64,000 bases of DNA from Cladophialophora immunda (Eukaryota > Ascomycota > Eurotiomycetes > Chaetothyriales > Herpotrichiellaceae): NCBI RefSeq assembly GCF_000835495.1, contig NW_015622546.1:2110883-2174882 (forward strand), in the 5' to 3' direction. The notes under the pieces are model-generated. The model was not told where the DNA came from, ran no database searches, and saw only the letters and a list, made by a program, of their open reading frames with translations. Position 1 is the stretch's first letter; each line of letters starts with the position of its first letter. Positions 43,876-55,617 of this stretch are shown here, piece after piece. The position numbers and the translations under genes were made by a program.

Positions 43876-45273
43876 ATGGGTGTTATACGGACCATAGGCA
43901 TAGTAGTGCTAAGCATCTCGTTTGTTGTGTTCGTTGCTCTCTTTGGTCGATTGCCCGTCTTTAGGTGAGCGGGTTCCCCCTTGAAAATCGTACAGCCTCA
44001 GCTTCTCACAAGCCCTTTCAGGAGGACACCTATTGCCTTTCTCCATCGACTTCTATGGAGACATATCCCAAATGCATTCATCACCGTGGATGAACGGCTT
44101 ACTGGCCGCCGTATCACAAGTAGTCTCGCGAGGACGGGCAACTATCTCATGAACGAGAAACATCCTATCGTTCTTGTATGTTCGAAGCCCGAGCCCAGAA
44201 GGGGGAATGGGACACGTGCTCACATATGCATCTAGATCTTCTTTGTCCTCTTACAAGTTGTCGGTGAATTCCTATTCATTCCGACAGCATGGAATCGTCT
44301 TTCGATCAACCAAATAGCGGTGTTGCCACCTCTGATCGTGGCCCCTTTGGCGTTTCTGTACCTCGCCGGTACTACCTCCTCGAACATCACTTCTGAGAAT
44401 CACCGGTCGGCAATGCTGGCCTATCCCTATGATTTCGCTCTCTTCCACCCGGGCTACTTCTGCTCCACCTGTCGATTTGCAAAGCCTGCCAGATCTAAGC
44501 ACTGTTCTATATGTAAAGCTTGCATTCAAAAACAGGACCACCACTGCATCTGGATCAACAACTGCGTGGGGAGGAACAACTACTTATGGTTCAATCTTCT
44601 GCTGGTCAGCATCGCCGCACTATTGTTCTACGGCTCATATCTAGGCTACATCTTGCTCGACCGAAGACTCCAGAACCGCCTCGTGCCGCCGGCGCTGACG
44701 AGGGGCAGTCTTACGGCCAAGCGGTGGAGCACCCGGATGACATGGGGCGAATACATGCACGCTTGGGCATGGGCCATTGCCATGGAATGGCGCATCGGGG
44801 CTGTCATGATGCTAGCTATGATGTGTATACCCCTGGCACTGGGGTTTCTTGCCTACCACCTCTATCTCATCTGGGCAGGAATGACTACGAACGAGAGCTC
44901 CAAATGGAGTGACTGGAAAGAGGATATTGCAGACAAGGTAGTTTTCAGGGCGGAGATGACTCGACTGAGAGAAACCTATCCGCCTCTGCCGGAGGACGTG
45001 GAACCTTTGGACAGGGATGTCAAATGGCCTGTGGGCGTCCGGGCAAAGTGGTGGCTGGTGAGGACGAGAGACGGCAAACAGCCGACAAGGAAGCTCAGCA
45101 GAAAGACAGGAGATGCTGCAAATCTTGGTGCTGAAGCCGCAGGAGGTAACAAGGGCGAGGAAGAGGTGCAGGACGAGCGATGGGAACTTGTTTCTTCGAT
45201 TGCACAGGTGGAGAATCTGTATGATCTGGGTTTCTGGGACAATCTATGGGATGGGCTGTTCAATCGCGAATGA
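43876..45273 (+). CDS. SWF1: DHHC palmitoyltransferase, Swf1 family
   Basis: Three exons (43876-43964, 44022-44175, 44236-45273) give about 426 aa. The N-terminus (MGVIRTIGIVVLSISFVVFV) is a TM helix typical of Swf1, followed by GRLPVFRRTPIAFLHRL. The zinc-binding catalytic domain reads CSTCRFAKPARSKHCSIC then QDHHCIWINNCVGRNNY, with the catalytic Cys at about 182. Two further TM segments follow, and the cytosolic tail ends NLYDLGFWDNLWDGLF, a conserved element of this family. In yeast, Swf1 palmitoylates SNARE and other TM-proximal cysteines in the ER and is needed for septin and actin polarity. The short exon 1 is easy to miss. Confidence 0.93.
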
Positions 45274-45721
45274 GACCACGCGCGTTTCAACAAGAGAGCA
45301 CCTTGCGAGCGCCGGTAAATTCGTCCTAGGAGACAAAGCTAATGTATATATGGTTCCATTGAGCCTCGAGTATTCCAACACTCAACCAACTTTGAGGACG
45401 GACTACTTCTCTCCTCATACTGATTCCCCTTTTTGGTGTTGTTAGAATCCAAATGAAACCCCGGCTTTCCTCTTCATGTCACGGTAGGCTCATTTTTATT
45501 CGTTTGTGCTGCTGCCGGCCCCCATATCCAGGGTGCGAAATCGAAGTATACATCTCATCACGTGAATTGGAGCAGCAGCCGCCGCCTTACTGTGGCCTCC
45601 CAACTTCCAAACCATTCGAATTTTGAACCGCGTCTGTGGCCAGCGGCAGTCCTCGCGCGAGATTCAATCGATCCACGGCCGAAGTCATTGCGTGACGGGG
45701 GTAGTTTCAGGATGCTTGCCA
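45274..45721. other. Intergenic region with CACGTG motif
   Basis: 448 bp upstream of the Rad17 gene. An E-box palindrome CACGTG is at 45559-45564, 158 bp before the start codon. No gene is seen. Confidence 0.5.
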
Positions 45722-48466
45722 ATGGCTCCTCGACCTGCCAAAAGGCAGCGCAGATCTACCATCGTCCTTTCAGACGACTGCGATGAAGACGTGGACCTGC
45801 CGTCCCCCAAACCTGGAAGAGCGAGTTTCCAACGGGAGATAACACTCGATGGCAGGACATCTGCAACAGTGTCTCCAGTGAAGTCTACAACGACCAAGTC
45901 CGCCTCCAGAAAGGCTGCGCCCAAGCCCTCCCCAACACCATCACCCGAGAAAGCGAGAAAGAATACCAAAGGCAAGAGCGAGGTAGAAAAGAACAAGTCA
46001 CTGCACAACTTCTTTCATAAGGCCACAGAGGAACAGAGATGGAAGAGAAAGTCCGAGACGCCAAATATAGAGGTGGAAAATAATGGCGAGTTGAGCGATG
46101 CGATCGAAGACGACGATCTGTCCGACGAAACCTTGCGGGAACTAGGATTCAATAGAGGAAGATCCAACGCCAATACAACCAGACAGATACCAGCGGTGGT
46201 GTCTGCGGCAGTGAACCCCAAGCGTGATTCCAATGGGGAAACCCTATCATCGACCCAGAGATTCATTAGGCCTGGGGTAGCAGCTCGAAATATCATTAAT
46301 ACTGGAGACCCATCTCAATTTGACAACAATGACCACCGCCCCTGGGCCGACCGTTATGGTCCTATCAGTCTCGAGGAGCTTGTGGTCCACAAGAAGAAAG
46401 TAGCAGATGTTCAAAATTGGCTACAGGGCAAGTTGGATGGGCACAACAGTCAGAAGTTGCTAGTACTCAAGGGCCCAGCGGGCAGTGGCAAGACCACGAC
46501 CGTGGGTCTGCTTGCGAAGGCTCTGGGCTTGCAGCTCATCCCATGGCACAATCCTGCTGTATCGGAAGTGGGTGCGGGCAACTCAATATCCGCGCAATTC
46601 GACGAGTTCCTGAATCGAGGGGGTCAATTCAGCAGTCTGGCTTTCGACCGGGATTCTTCGGACGGGAATGTAAGCAAAGGAGAATCAAACTGTCGACTTC
46701 TGGTCATTGAAGAGTTTCCAGCAACGATGACGAGATCCTCGAGTGTCCTTCAATCATTCAGATCCGTCATCCTGCACTTTCTCGCCCAAGCGAACAAGCC
46801 TCCTTCCATGACATTTCGTGGCCAGCAGAGTCCCAAAGATGTCTGTCCCCCTGTGGTCATCATTATCTCCGAGACTTTATTGTCATCTTCCACAGCACTG
46901 GCGGACAGCTTCACAGCTCATCGACTGCTGGGCGCAGAGATCTTGAACCATCCCTTTGTAACCACCATGGATTTCAACCCTGTTGCGCCTACATTCGTCA
47001 CAAAAGCGCTCGACCTAGTGATGAAGAAGGAAGCGAGAGACTCACGTCGACGTCGCATCCCGGGTCCTGCCATCATCACAAGGCTGGCTGAGATGGGCGA
47101 TGTCCGGAGTGCCGTCAACTCCCTCGAGTTCTTGTGTGTGAGAGGAGGGGATGGGTCGGAATGGTCTGGCACCGTTGCGGCGAAGGCGAAACGGCCATCG
47201 AAGAACAAGGAGAACTTGGCACTGACGGAGGTGGAAAAGAATTCATTGCAACTGGTTTCCCAGCGCGAAACAACTCTCGACATGTTCCATGCCGCAGGTA
47301 AGATCGTCTACAACAAACGCGAAGACCCTCGTGTCTTGGACACTAGAGCTGAACCACCCCCGAAGCCCCCGGATCATCTCATGCATTTGTACACTCCAAA
47401 GGCGTCACAAGTGGATATTGAAGCCTTGCTCAACGAGACAGGCACAGACATTCAGACATTCATTTCTACGCTGCACGAAAACTACATCCTGTCATGCAAC
47501 GGCGATATGTTTGAGGAGTGTTTCGATGGCTGTTCTGATATCCTCTCCACAAGTGATGTTTTGAATCCCGAGATCCGCCAACTTCGCCGGCGCCACAACA
47601 ACTCCAATCCCAATTTTGGCATAATGCAGTCAAACGTCCAAGCGGGAACTGCGGACACCCTGCGGCAGGACGAAATCGGCTTCCATGTCGCCACTAGAGG
47701 CCTGTTGTTTCATTTACCGTACCCAGTTAATCGAGCGGCGGTCACGGTACCAGGTGCAAAACGGGGGGATTCATTCAAAATGTTTTACCCGGCGAGTCTC
47801 AGGTTGTGGAAACCCATCGAGGAGACGGAGGCGCTCTTAGAGACGTATGTCTATGGTGGTGACGTGCGGGCCAGGAGAGCCGAAGGTTCTTCCGTGTTTG
47901 CTTCTGCGAGCGGGACGGGGACTACGTTCGCAGCTGGTGGTGATGGAGGCGTGGCGAATTGGCGGACGAAAGAATTTGCGCTGGACACCGACACCAGTGA
48001 CTCTCCGACCGACACAGCCGTCGCTAATACCATGCTCGAAGGCGCAGACGGGACTGAAGACAACCCACCCCCTCCAATTGCGTACTCGAAAGATACTCTG
48101 GCGACCGAGCTTTTGCCGTATGTGACACGTATCTTTGCGGCGAGGAGGCAGGACACGACGCTGTTGGAGAAGATCACCAAGTTCAAGCCGACCAGCTACC
48201 TTTCGACGGACGATGAAGGATTCGAAGAAGATGAAACGGCCACGATTGCCACGCCGGGTGACGGGATCGGGCGAACGCAGCAGCCGTCCACGCCATCCGC
48301 CGGGACCACAAAGGGAGTCCTCAGCAACAACATGCGCCTCGGAGAAAGTTTCGGCTCGACGCAGGGCCCCAGGAATCTGAAGCACGACGTGCCAGCAGCA
48401 GCGGCGTCTGTGGGTGTGGGCGTGGAGAAGCTGTACATCTCCGACGACGACATTGAGGACGACTAA
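45722..48466 (+). CDS. rad17: Checkpoint clamp loader large subunit Rad17 (yeast Rad24)
   Basis: One exon gives about 914 aa from ATG 45722 (MAPRPAKRQRR); an upstream TTG is not used. A disordered basic N-terminus with a KSLHNFFHKA motif resembling a PCNA/9-1-1-contacting segment is followed by the AAA+ module: PWADRYGPISLEELVVHKKKV, Walker A KGPAGSGKTTT (about 250-259) and Walker B LLVIEEFP (about 326). Later blocks (HRLLGAEILNHPF, ALDLVMKKE, RETTLDMFHAAGKIVYNK) are typical of Rad17. The C-terminal tail is acidic (ISDDDIEDD end). The protein loads the 9-1-1 clamp at 5' recessed DNA ends to activate the ATR checkpoint. Confidence 0.93.
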   Translation: MAPRPAKRQRRSTIVLSDDCDEDVDLPSPKPGRASFQREITLDGRTSATVSPVKSTTTKSASRKAAPKPSPTPSPEKARKNTKGKSEVEKNKSLHNFFHKATEEQRWKRKSETPNIEVENNGELSDAIEDDDLSDETLRELGFNRGRSNANTTRQIPAVVSAAVNPKRDSNGETLSSTQRFIRPGVAARNIINTGDPSQFDNNDHRPWADRYGPISLEELVVHKKKVADVQNWLQGKLDGHNSQKLLVLKGPAGSGKTTTVGLLAKALGLQLIPWHNPAVSEVGAGNSISAQFDEFLNRGGQFSSLAFDRDSSDGNVSKGESNCRLLVIEEFPATMTRSSSVLQSFRSVILHFLAQANKPPSMTFRGQQSPKDVCPPVVIIISETLLSSSTALADSFTAHRLLGAEILNHPFVTTMDFNPVAPTFVTKALDLVMKKEARDSRRRRIPGPAIITRLAEMGDVRSAVNSLEFLCVRGGDGSEWSGTVAAKAKRPSKNKENLALTEVEKNSLQLVSQRETTLDMFHAAGKIVYNKREDPRVLDTRAEPPPKPPDHLMHLYTPKASQVDIEALLNETGTDIQTFISTLHENYILSCNGDMFEECFDGCSDILSTSDVLNPEIRQLRRRHNNSNPNFGIMQSNVQAGTADTLRQDEIGFHVATRGLLFHLPYPVNRAAVTVPGAKRGDSFKMFYPASLRLWKPIEETEALLETYVYGGDVRARRAEGSSVFASASGTGTTFAAGGDGGVANWRTKEFALDTDTSDSPTDTAVANTMLEGADGTEDNPPPPIAYSKDTLATELLPYVTRIFAARRQDTTLLEKITKFKPTSYLSTDDEGFEEDETATIATPGDGIGRTQQPSTPSAGTTKGVLSNNMRLGESFGSTQGPRNLKHDVPAAAASVGVGVEKLYISDDDIEDD

Positions 48467-49274
48467 GACTAAGTGGGATGAATGATTCCGGTGGTTTCCC
48501 TGCTTTCTGTGTAGGAAATATTTCAGCGAAGGATGTCAGGGCCTTCCTTCACTTGGTGACTCGTCCCGATCGACTCCATTGGAAGCAGAGTGTATGGGAG
48601 ACTTGCCCAGCCAACAGCCCAAAAGGGAAGGGCGTGTACGGTGCAACGGCCTGTGACAAAAAATATTAATGGCGTTATCCGCTCCGGTTTAGGCGTCGGT
48701 TGGGAATGTGTGTAGGACGGACGAGAAGCTGTTCTGATGCCCAAGGGCCGGGGAGCGAACTACTACTGTTGATCCATACGTGCATGCATGCATACATACA
48801 TAGGAACGACAGGAGACCAAGCGGGAATCGTGATGCGTTCAGAACGGGAAACGGCCTAGGGGGGATTCTGGCTTTGGTTTCCCAAGTATTTCTGTGCCTC
48901 GTGATTGCTCACATCCAAGTGCTTGAACGACTCCTTGCTGGGTGCTTAGGTCCTAATGTATACAATTAAGTTACATTGCATAGCCTGGGCTGAGGCTGTG
49001 CCGTGTGAATCTATATAGAACAGTCCAACGATACCGCATGGAGTGCTGGATCCTATCCCCCGTCATGCTTGCCATAGCCAATACTGCTGGTCATCCCCGG
49101 GCCCTGTAGGCCATCATTATCCTGCTCGTACCTCCACGTCTCGTCTGTTGTTTTTCTTTTTCTTTTCCTTTTTTTGGGTTTCCGATGCTGGAAATGATTT
49201 GCCGCCTATGCTTTAGACGATCTGCGCTGGGCTTTTGACTGACAGACTCTTGCGTGCTGTTCCTCGTCCAGTGC
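48467..49274. other. Convergent intergenic region
   Basis: 808 bp between two 3' ends. It contains the self-complementary TGCATGCATGCA at 48781-48792 running into CATA repeats. No gene is seen. Confidence 0.55.
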
Positions 49275-51745
49275 TCAAGTCTGCTGGAACCATCCGTCCT
49301 CCTTGATTCGAAAGACAAACGTCACCGCTGTGGCCGCCAACAACCCCAAACATAACGCCGTTGTCCCGTACTTATCATAGTACCTTGACACACTAGCCCT
49401 CCTTTTGCGAATCATCTGCACCCGCAGATAATAAATGACAACACTATATATCAATGCTGCGGACGCGACAATGGTAAACCCCCAAGCAGAAATCACACTC
49501 ACATAATCTCCAAAGTTCAAGAGCGCCGCGGCAATAGAGCCGATGATGATGCTAAACTCAAGCCACGAGAGGAAGGTGCGTTCGGCAGCAAAGTAGACCT
49601 TGGGCTCCACGCGAACGGGCACATGGATACGTTTGCCTTTGGGAGCCTTGAAGCGTTTCACTTGCACTTGGCCGGTGAGCTGGTTCCTGCCGCCGGCAAC
49701 GCCTCCGTTCTGTGGTAAGGGGGTGCTTGTCGGGATTTTGTGGATGACGTTGAGGATACGGTCGCCAACCAGATGAGCCTGTTGTTTTAAGAACAAGGGG
49801 TAGTATTTCCACGATTTGGACTGGCGGGCTTGTTCCAGCTCGTCTTCGGCATCTTCTTCTTCGGAGTCGTAGAGATACTCGTCCGCGACACGCAAGGCAG
49901 CAACTCTTTCTTCTTCGTCTAATGAGTTACCAGGCGCCGCGTAACTGTCCTCAACGGAATCTTGGTCCTGGGCCCGCGTATGCTCGTCGAGTGCTCGCCG
50001 TGCGGCCTTCAAGCGCCTTGTCCCTTCGTCGTCGGTGTCCTGAGAACCATCGAACATTGGGGTCGTCTTTCCGGTGGTCTGAGCCTCAACTGCTGGATCA
50101 TCTGAGTCGTACTCATCCTCGTCGACATCACTGGTTGAGTAACTTGCAGTATTGGCAGGCCGCTCAATGCCGAAGCGGTGGGTAATCGGTTTTCGAATGT
50201 CGACGTCCATCTGGGGGAACCAGAACGGCAGAAGATTGATACGAGCAGGGAAAAGGGTGGCGGTGCCGTGAATGAATTTTGAGAACTTGGGGACGGCTTC
50301 GACAAGATGGCTTGCTGTCAGGTCACGAATCCACTGGGGTGGTTCTTGACCGGCTTGGGTCTGCAACTTGACTTCAAGGACGGCGTACGGGAAGCGTTCA
50401 ACATCCTCGGGTGGCAGCTGAGGAAAGGGCCAGTCAATCCCAATGTCCATCCGTCGCCAATTCTTACCGGCACGTTGCCTGCCATCAAGGTTGTCTTCAC
50501 GGACCATCGTCAATTCGGTGTCCAACGATATTCTCACACGGGCATCACCCGGAAGCTGGAATGCTGTGCGGTGGTAGAAAGACCGGGTCACTGGAACGAG
50601 CTTTCGGCTGATGACACGGTATTGGATTTCTCGAGCGAGTTGTTCGAGGTCCTCAATTTCCTTGATGCTCTTCTTTCCCTCTTTCCGCATCTTCGCAAAG
50701 ACCTCGTCAACAGTCAAAGTCCCGTTCAAAAAAGCATTGACGTTCTTCTCTTTCAGGGTGAAGCGAGCTTTCACAGACTTTTCCCCAGTCCAATCCTCGC
50801 GATGGGTCTTCCTCTCCACGAAGATGGTCTCGTTTTCCATACCACCATACCATCGAAGGCGGATGGCCTCAGCACCCTCGGTCTTCTTGAGACGGCCCAT
50901 GTACAGCTCCCACGTTTCCGGGTTGTCGTAATAGATGGATGAGATGGCCGAATCCTTTTCTTCAAACTCTTTGTTTGGGTTAAAGACCAAGACGGGCAAA
51001 TGCTTGAGGACGATGAGCTTCAGCTCGGTGATGTTGTCTGGGTGGACCCAGTACTTGGTTGTTTGACGGACAAAGTTCTGCTGGGAACCACCGGCGCTGC
51101 TGTCTCCTTTAACGGGGTTACCCCGCGTTCGGACGAGATCGTAGAGCTTGGACAGCTTGACGATGAAGGCATCATAGTTGTCTTGGAAGAAGGGCTTTGC
51201 TTTGAGGCGGGTCGCGAAGGAAGGACGAAGGATCAACTGGGTTTGCTTGTCATGCTTCTTAATTATTTTTTGAAACCCCGTGTAGTTCAACTGGGTGAAC
51301 TTGGCCAGGTCGTGGACGTCGGCGATAATGTCGGAAAGGTCGGCTTCCAGCAGGTCGAAATCGTTCTCGAGCTCCTCGTCGGGCTCAGAGCCGTTTTGGT
51401 TTTGGCGGTCCTGCCGTTCGACGACCTGCTTGACCTCGGACTCCGCGGCCTTTATCCTTGATATGATTTCCTGGCTCTTGAGCTTCTGAAACGTGAAGAC
51501 CTTGTCCAGCTCGGCCTCTAGCTGCTGAATGAAGTTGGCCTCGTCGTCGTCGGTCCATTGTTCTCGCTCGCCACTTTTGCCGTTAACGAAGGGTTTCTTG
51601 AGGGCGGCTTTGAGGTCGTCATAAGCTATGTAGTGCCAGTAATAGTCCTTGATCAGGGACTGGCGGAGCTGCTGGCCGAACCTAGAGAGAGAAGGAGTGT
51701 TAGAGAGGAATACAATGGAGCGGGGCTTGTCAGAGCATACTTCAT
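49275..51745 (-). CDS. VTC4: Vacuolar transporter chaperone Vtc4, polyphosphate polymerase
   Basis: Two exons (51745-51741, 51681-49275) give about 803 aa. The first coding exon is only ATGAA; splicing over 59 nt restores [20 protein letters not shown], the standard SPX-domain start. The SPX domain (about 1-150) senses inositol pyrophosphates. The catalytic tunnel domain follows with AIRLRWYGG and [19 protein letters not shown], the Arg/Lys residues that bind phosphate; their presence identifies Vtc4 rather than the inactive Vtc2/3 subunits. An acidic linker leads to three C-terminal TM helices (about 705-795). The enzyme makes polyphosphate from ATP and moves it into the vacuole. The apparent longer N-terminus read through the intron is wrong. 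Confidence 0.95.
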
Positions 51746-53198
51746 GGCGAGAGGATAAGGGAGGGCGCTGCAAGTCTACAGCATTGAAGGGGGAGATATG
51801 TGAGCGTATGATAGATCGAGGAGAAGAGACAAAGGACATGGAGCTTAGTCGTATCAAGAGTTTCAGCAGAGAATAGACAAATGCTTTGGGCAATGGTGGT
51901 GCAGCAGAAGCAAAGCTGCAAACTAACAAAATTCCATGCAGGTAAAGAGTAATGGGTGGAGGTGATGCTGCTGGAGGTCTCGAAGAAGGCGAATCGGGCT
52001 CGCTTGCTGGAGCTTCCGGTTGCTTAGGGGCTTGATCTGCAGCTCCACGGTGGTCCAATGGCAACCGCGGGATGGGGGAACGTGCGCGTGTTCTCGACGC
52101 TTATAAGGCCAGAGTCCCCAAGGTACAACAAGTAGCTAGGTGTCCTAGTGGGGATCTAGGGGCCTCGGTAGGGACCCCACCACTTACATGTTAGGGCCTA
52201 GGTGCCCGCCTATTAGGTACGTACCTAGCCTAACAAGCTGCCTCGTGGGCGGCAGAGAGGTGAGATAGGCTTCACGCAAGCAGGTCATAGTGGGATTGTG
52301 GCTCACTGTGGCGATCAGCCAATATGCATGCGCCTATCTGTGTAGGCACTCCACCATGGGGTTGCTAAGGTGGGAGTGCAATGTCAATGTTGACGGTCAC
52401 CAAGCAGTCGATAGCAAAGAGCTGCAGCAACACGGTGACAAGGTCCTACTTGCTAGGTACCTGCTATTCTTTGTTTGGCACTCGCCCTCGCAGGTGCTAA
52501 TACCCCTCACTAAGCACAGCCTGCGGAGTTGCACCTTCATCATCAAAGCCTTGCGAGGCTGAGAGGAAGCCCGCCGACCAGAGCACCAGCCATTCATCCA
52601 TCCACACTCTTGGATGGACCCCGTCTTCACGCTGCAACTGAGTGGCTCTCCTCGAGCTACCCAGAGTACAGCTTCTCATACCCCAAGAATTTGTGCCGGT
52701 GCTCGAGGCATGAGCCTGGGCGCCGATACAGGCCCTTGAGAGATGATTGGGAGGCGTGTCGTCTGGGCCTTCCGCACTGGGAGTGGGACTGCGACTTCAA
52801 CTCCGTCACTTGGCTCTGCATCTCTTCATCCAACCTCCATCCTGCCATTACTTGGGATTGGGACGCACGGCACCAAAAACAATTCCATCCATTCCATCAG
52901 GCAGATTCAGCCTCCAGATTCCATGCCATTCAATCTCCCTTCCCTCGCCCCGTCGCTCCCTCTCTGCGCTTCTCTGGACTCATAAAGCCATCAGGCAACC
53001 GCGCTAGCCTCAGAGGCAGCCGCAGCCAGGACTCCAAGCCTCAGTGGCAACCCCCGTTCGGCCCATCACCATACAAAAGGCTGTTCCCTGCACTCGTCGG
53101 CTTCCATTTCTTTCGTTCATGAAACAACTTTTGCGGACTTTGGTCCATGTGCTGTCTCCCGAATTCCATCTCGATGTTCACCTAACCCTTCACGCGCC
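51746..53198. other. Divergent intergenic region rich in CTAGG/TAGGTAC motifs
   Basis: About 1.45 kb. Between 52135 and 52235 there is a dense set of CTAGG/CCTAG motifs, including the perfect 14-bp palindrome TAGGTACGTACCTA at 52214-52227. The open frame at 52529-53122 shows no family features and is not called. Confidence 0.55.
52214..52227. repeat. 14-bp perfect palindrome TAGGTACGTACCTA
   Basis: The sequence equals its own reverse complement. Related TAGGTACCTA is at 6073-6082. Confidence 0.9.
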
Positions 53199-55010
53199 AT
53201 GACTTCCTCCGCAACCCAGGTGGCCGTGAATCAGGCCCCAGATCTTCCCAATGAAATCCTTTTGCTCATCATCCAAAGATGCCCTCGATCCACCTTGAAA
53301 CGTCTGCGGTTGGTCTCTAAGAATCTCGCTCATATGGTTGAACCTTATCTCTGGCGCAAAGTGGTTCTGGTTCCAAACGACCATTGTATCCTTGGCCTGT
53401 ACAGAGCGTTGAAGCGCTCAAAGATCACTCGTCATGTCACGACGTTGACGTATGATGGCCGCTTTGGTTCCTTCTTCCACTGCGTCAAGGGGATTCCGCC
53501 AGACCCAACCCTCCCATATCCCGAAGAGGAACAGCACAAGGAAGCAGCCCTGCTCGACCGCACCTGCGCTGGCCACTTCAAACCTTATGAAGATGTCTCT
53601 ATTGAAGTTGCCATCCTCTCGAGGGCCTTGCGAATCTTGCCAAACCTGCAGGGGGTTCGCGTCAAAGACCACGAAGATGGCTCCTCGATCCCAGCGGCCA
53701 AGGTTCCCTCATTCTATCGCAAGATTTGCAAACGCCTCAGAGTCAACCCAGAGACGGTCAATTGGAATTCTATGGCGGGCACGACTGGAAGATCCTACAC
53801 AAAGGGATTTCTGACCGCCGCTTTCTCGGCTGGCTGCCGCCTTCAAACCTTCGAGGCCAAAAACATCGATGGCCGTTCGATGTTTGGTGTCGTGCCCATC
53901 AAGGCGCCCTCGGCACTCCAACAACTTCGTATTTGTCGGACTATCACCGAGAACCTCCACGCCCTGGAGCTCTCGTTCCGCAATGACACATTGATTAGTA
54001 CCGCCAATCACATCGAGGCAGTTCGCTCCCTCTTAGAAGGCGCCCCGAGAATCAAGACACTGAGGCTGCGGCTGACGGATTGCAGTGCCAATCGTTACCA
54101 GTATGCCGAGGATGATTTGATTTCGGATTTTTGTGGCCTACTGGAAACTTCCGCTGGAACATGGACGTCGGTGCCTCTTGTCCCAAGATTGGAGACGTTG
54201 ATTGTCGATGCATGCATCTGCCATGATGAGGACCTGATTCACTTCCTGAAGATCCACGCCCCCACCCTACGACGGTTGGAATTATCCAATGTGACTCTCC
54301 TCGGGGGTGAAGACCGTCGAGAATGTTGGGTTCGACTGATCAAGCACCTGAAGACAGATCTAAAACTCACTTCGATATCTTTCAGCGGATGGCTCAGTAA
54401 TGGGGGAAGACAGCAATGGTTTGTGGCAAAAGATACTGTGGGTACAGACAGGTTGAAGGCTAAAGTGGAAGCCTATGTTACCGACCGACGGATTCGAGCA
54501 TGCCCCCTCGAGTCGATCGCCATACAACCAAATCAAGGTGACGTCGAGCAACCGTCAGATGGAGAAGAGTTTGAGGGAGACCTGACCTGGACCATGGTCT
54601 ACTCTAATCACACAGGGGAGCAAATGGATTGGCAGCTAACCCAGCCATCATTCGGCGTCCATTCAAACGAGGCATCCCAACCACCATCGGAGTCGGGTGA
54701 TGTCAACTCGCTAGAGCAGACCAATTCTGAGGGCTGGATAGAGCATGCCGGTGAGGAAGGAGACGACTCGGAACCGGACGAGCCTGTGAACGTCGAGCCT
54801 CCCTTTTCTTATGAGACCGTCGAAGTCGCAAATTTGATTGACGGGAGTACCTTCACGTACCAGTCTTTGCCGCTTACATCATCCACGGTCACAGTTTACA
54901 AATTTACCCAGTCTACCCAGTCTACCCCGGCAGCTTGGAAGCCTGTCGCAATCCCCGCGGAGATCTTTTTCGATGATGCTCCTCCCCCGGATTACCCTCC
55001 CAAGTACTGA
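53199..55010 (+). CDS. F-box-like protein with leucine-rich-repeat-like region
   Basis: One exon of 603 aa. The N-terminus (DLPNEILLLIIQRCPRSTLKRLRLVSKNLAHMVEPYLWRKV, about 15-55) is a clear F-box-like motif for Skp1 binding. The following region has irregular leucine-rich strands (RALRILPNLQGVRVKDH, LVPRLETLIVDACICHDEDLIHFLKIHAPTLRRLELSNVTL) as in many fungal F-box proteins. The last 130 residues are acidic and low-complexity with a TQSTQSTP segment. A role as SCF substrate receptor is inferred; the target is unknown. It is unrelated in its C-terminal part to the Pof7-like gene at 34638. Confidence 0.83.
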   Translation: MTSSATQVAVNQAPDLPNEILLLIIQRCPRSTLKRLRLVSKNLAHMVEPYLWRKVVLVPNDHCILGLYRALKRSKITRHVTTLTYDGRFGSFFHCVKGIPPDPTLPYPEEEQHKEAALLDRTCAGHFKPYEDVSIEVAILSRALRILPNLQGVRVKDHEDGSSIPAAKVPSFYRKICKRLRVNPETVNWNSMAGTTGRSYTKGFLTAAFSAGCRLQTFEAKNIDGRSMFGVVPIKAPSALQQLRICRTITENLHALELSFRNDTLISTANHIEAVRSLLEGAPRIKTLRLRLTDCSANRYQYAEDDLISDFCGLLETSAGTWTSVPLVPRLETLIVDACICHDEDLIHFLKIHAPTLRRLELSNVTLLGGEDRRECWVRLIKHLKTDLKLTSISFSGWLSNGGRQQWFVAKDTVGTDRLKAKVEAYVTDRRIRACPLESIAIQPNQGDVEQPSDGEEFEGDLTWTMVYSNHTGEQMDWQLTQPSFGVHSNEASQPPSESGDVNSLEQTNSEGWIEHAGEEGDDSEPDEPVNVEPPFSYETVEVANLIDGSTFTYQSLPLTSSTVTVYKFTQSTQSTPAAWKPVAIPAEIFFDDAPPPDYPPKY

Positions 55011-55584
55011 TGGGGACCACCAAAGGGTTGGTCCAGTGTTCTGACGCCTGTGCAGCATCTTCGCAATGGTAAAGGGCACCTTGTGGCAGTTCGTGTGCTT
55101 CTTGTTGATAAGTTGTTTAAAATGGTTAGTCACGGAGATTCCTTCTTTCATGTAACGCAGCTGGCGGACAGGACAAGCTTGGTGCGCCGTGGATTGTCCA
55201 TATTCTCGGGTCCATATTTGTAGATTCGGGGGTTCGAATTTTGCGGTCAAGGTTCAAGGAGTCAACTTTGGAATGGGGAGGCTCTGCTGCGTTGGAATAA
55301 CGAAGATCACGACATGACGATGGGAATGCATCACATAATGAAAAAAGGAAATGGAACCTGGCCACGGGGTTGATTGTATTATTTGATAAACGACACTGGT
55401 ATCGAAGTCTTTGGCCGGTTTAATTACACTGGAATTTGCAAGAAATACTTGTCTAGCTGCTTGTTATCTAGGGCCAGCAGCTGTACGTGAACGACGTGGC
55501 CATCACGTCGTAATGTGACCACGAACCGTCCCAATTGGGCTTCCTGTCTTCTCTTGATTCTCGAGGAAACGCGAACAACAGAAT

Positions 55585-55617
<33 letters not shown>

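Noticed and set aside
51746..52064. N-terminal extension of VTC4
   Set aside because: It reads through the intron and upstream sequence; the SPX domain starts at the spliced MKFGQQL.
52529..53122. 197-codon plus-strand open frame
   Set aside because: Trp/His/Pro-rich composition without domains; it lies in the leader region of the F-box-like gene.
55225..55250. tRNA B-box-like GGTTCGAATTT
   Set aside because: The T stem does not pair and there is no A box at a suitable distance.
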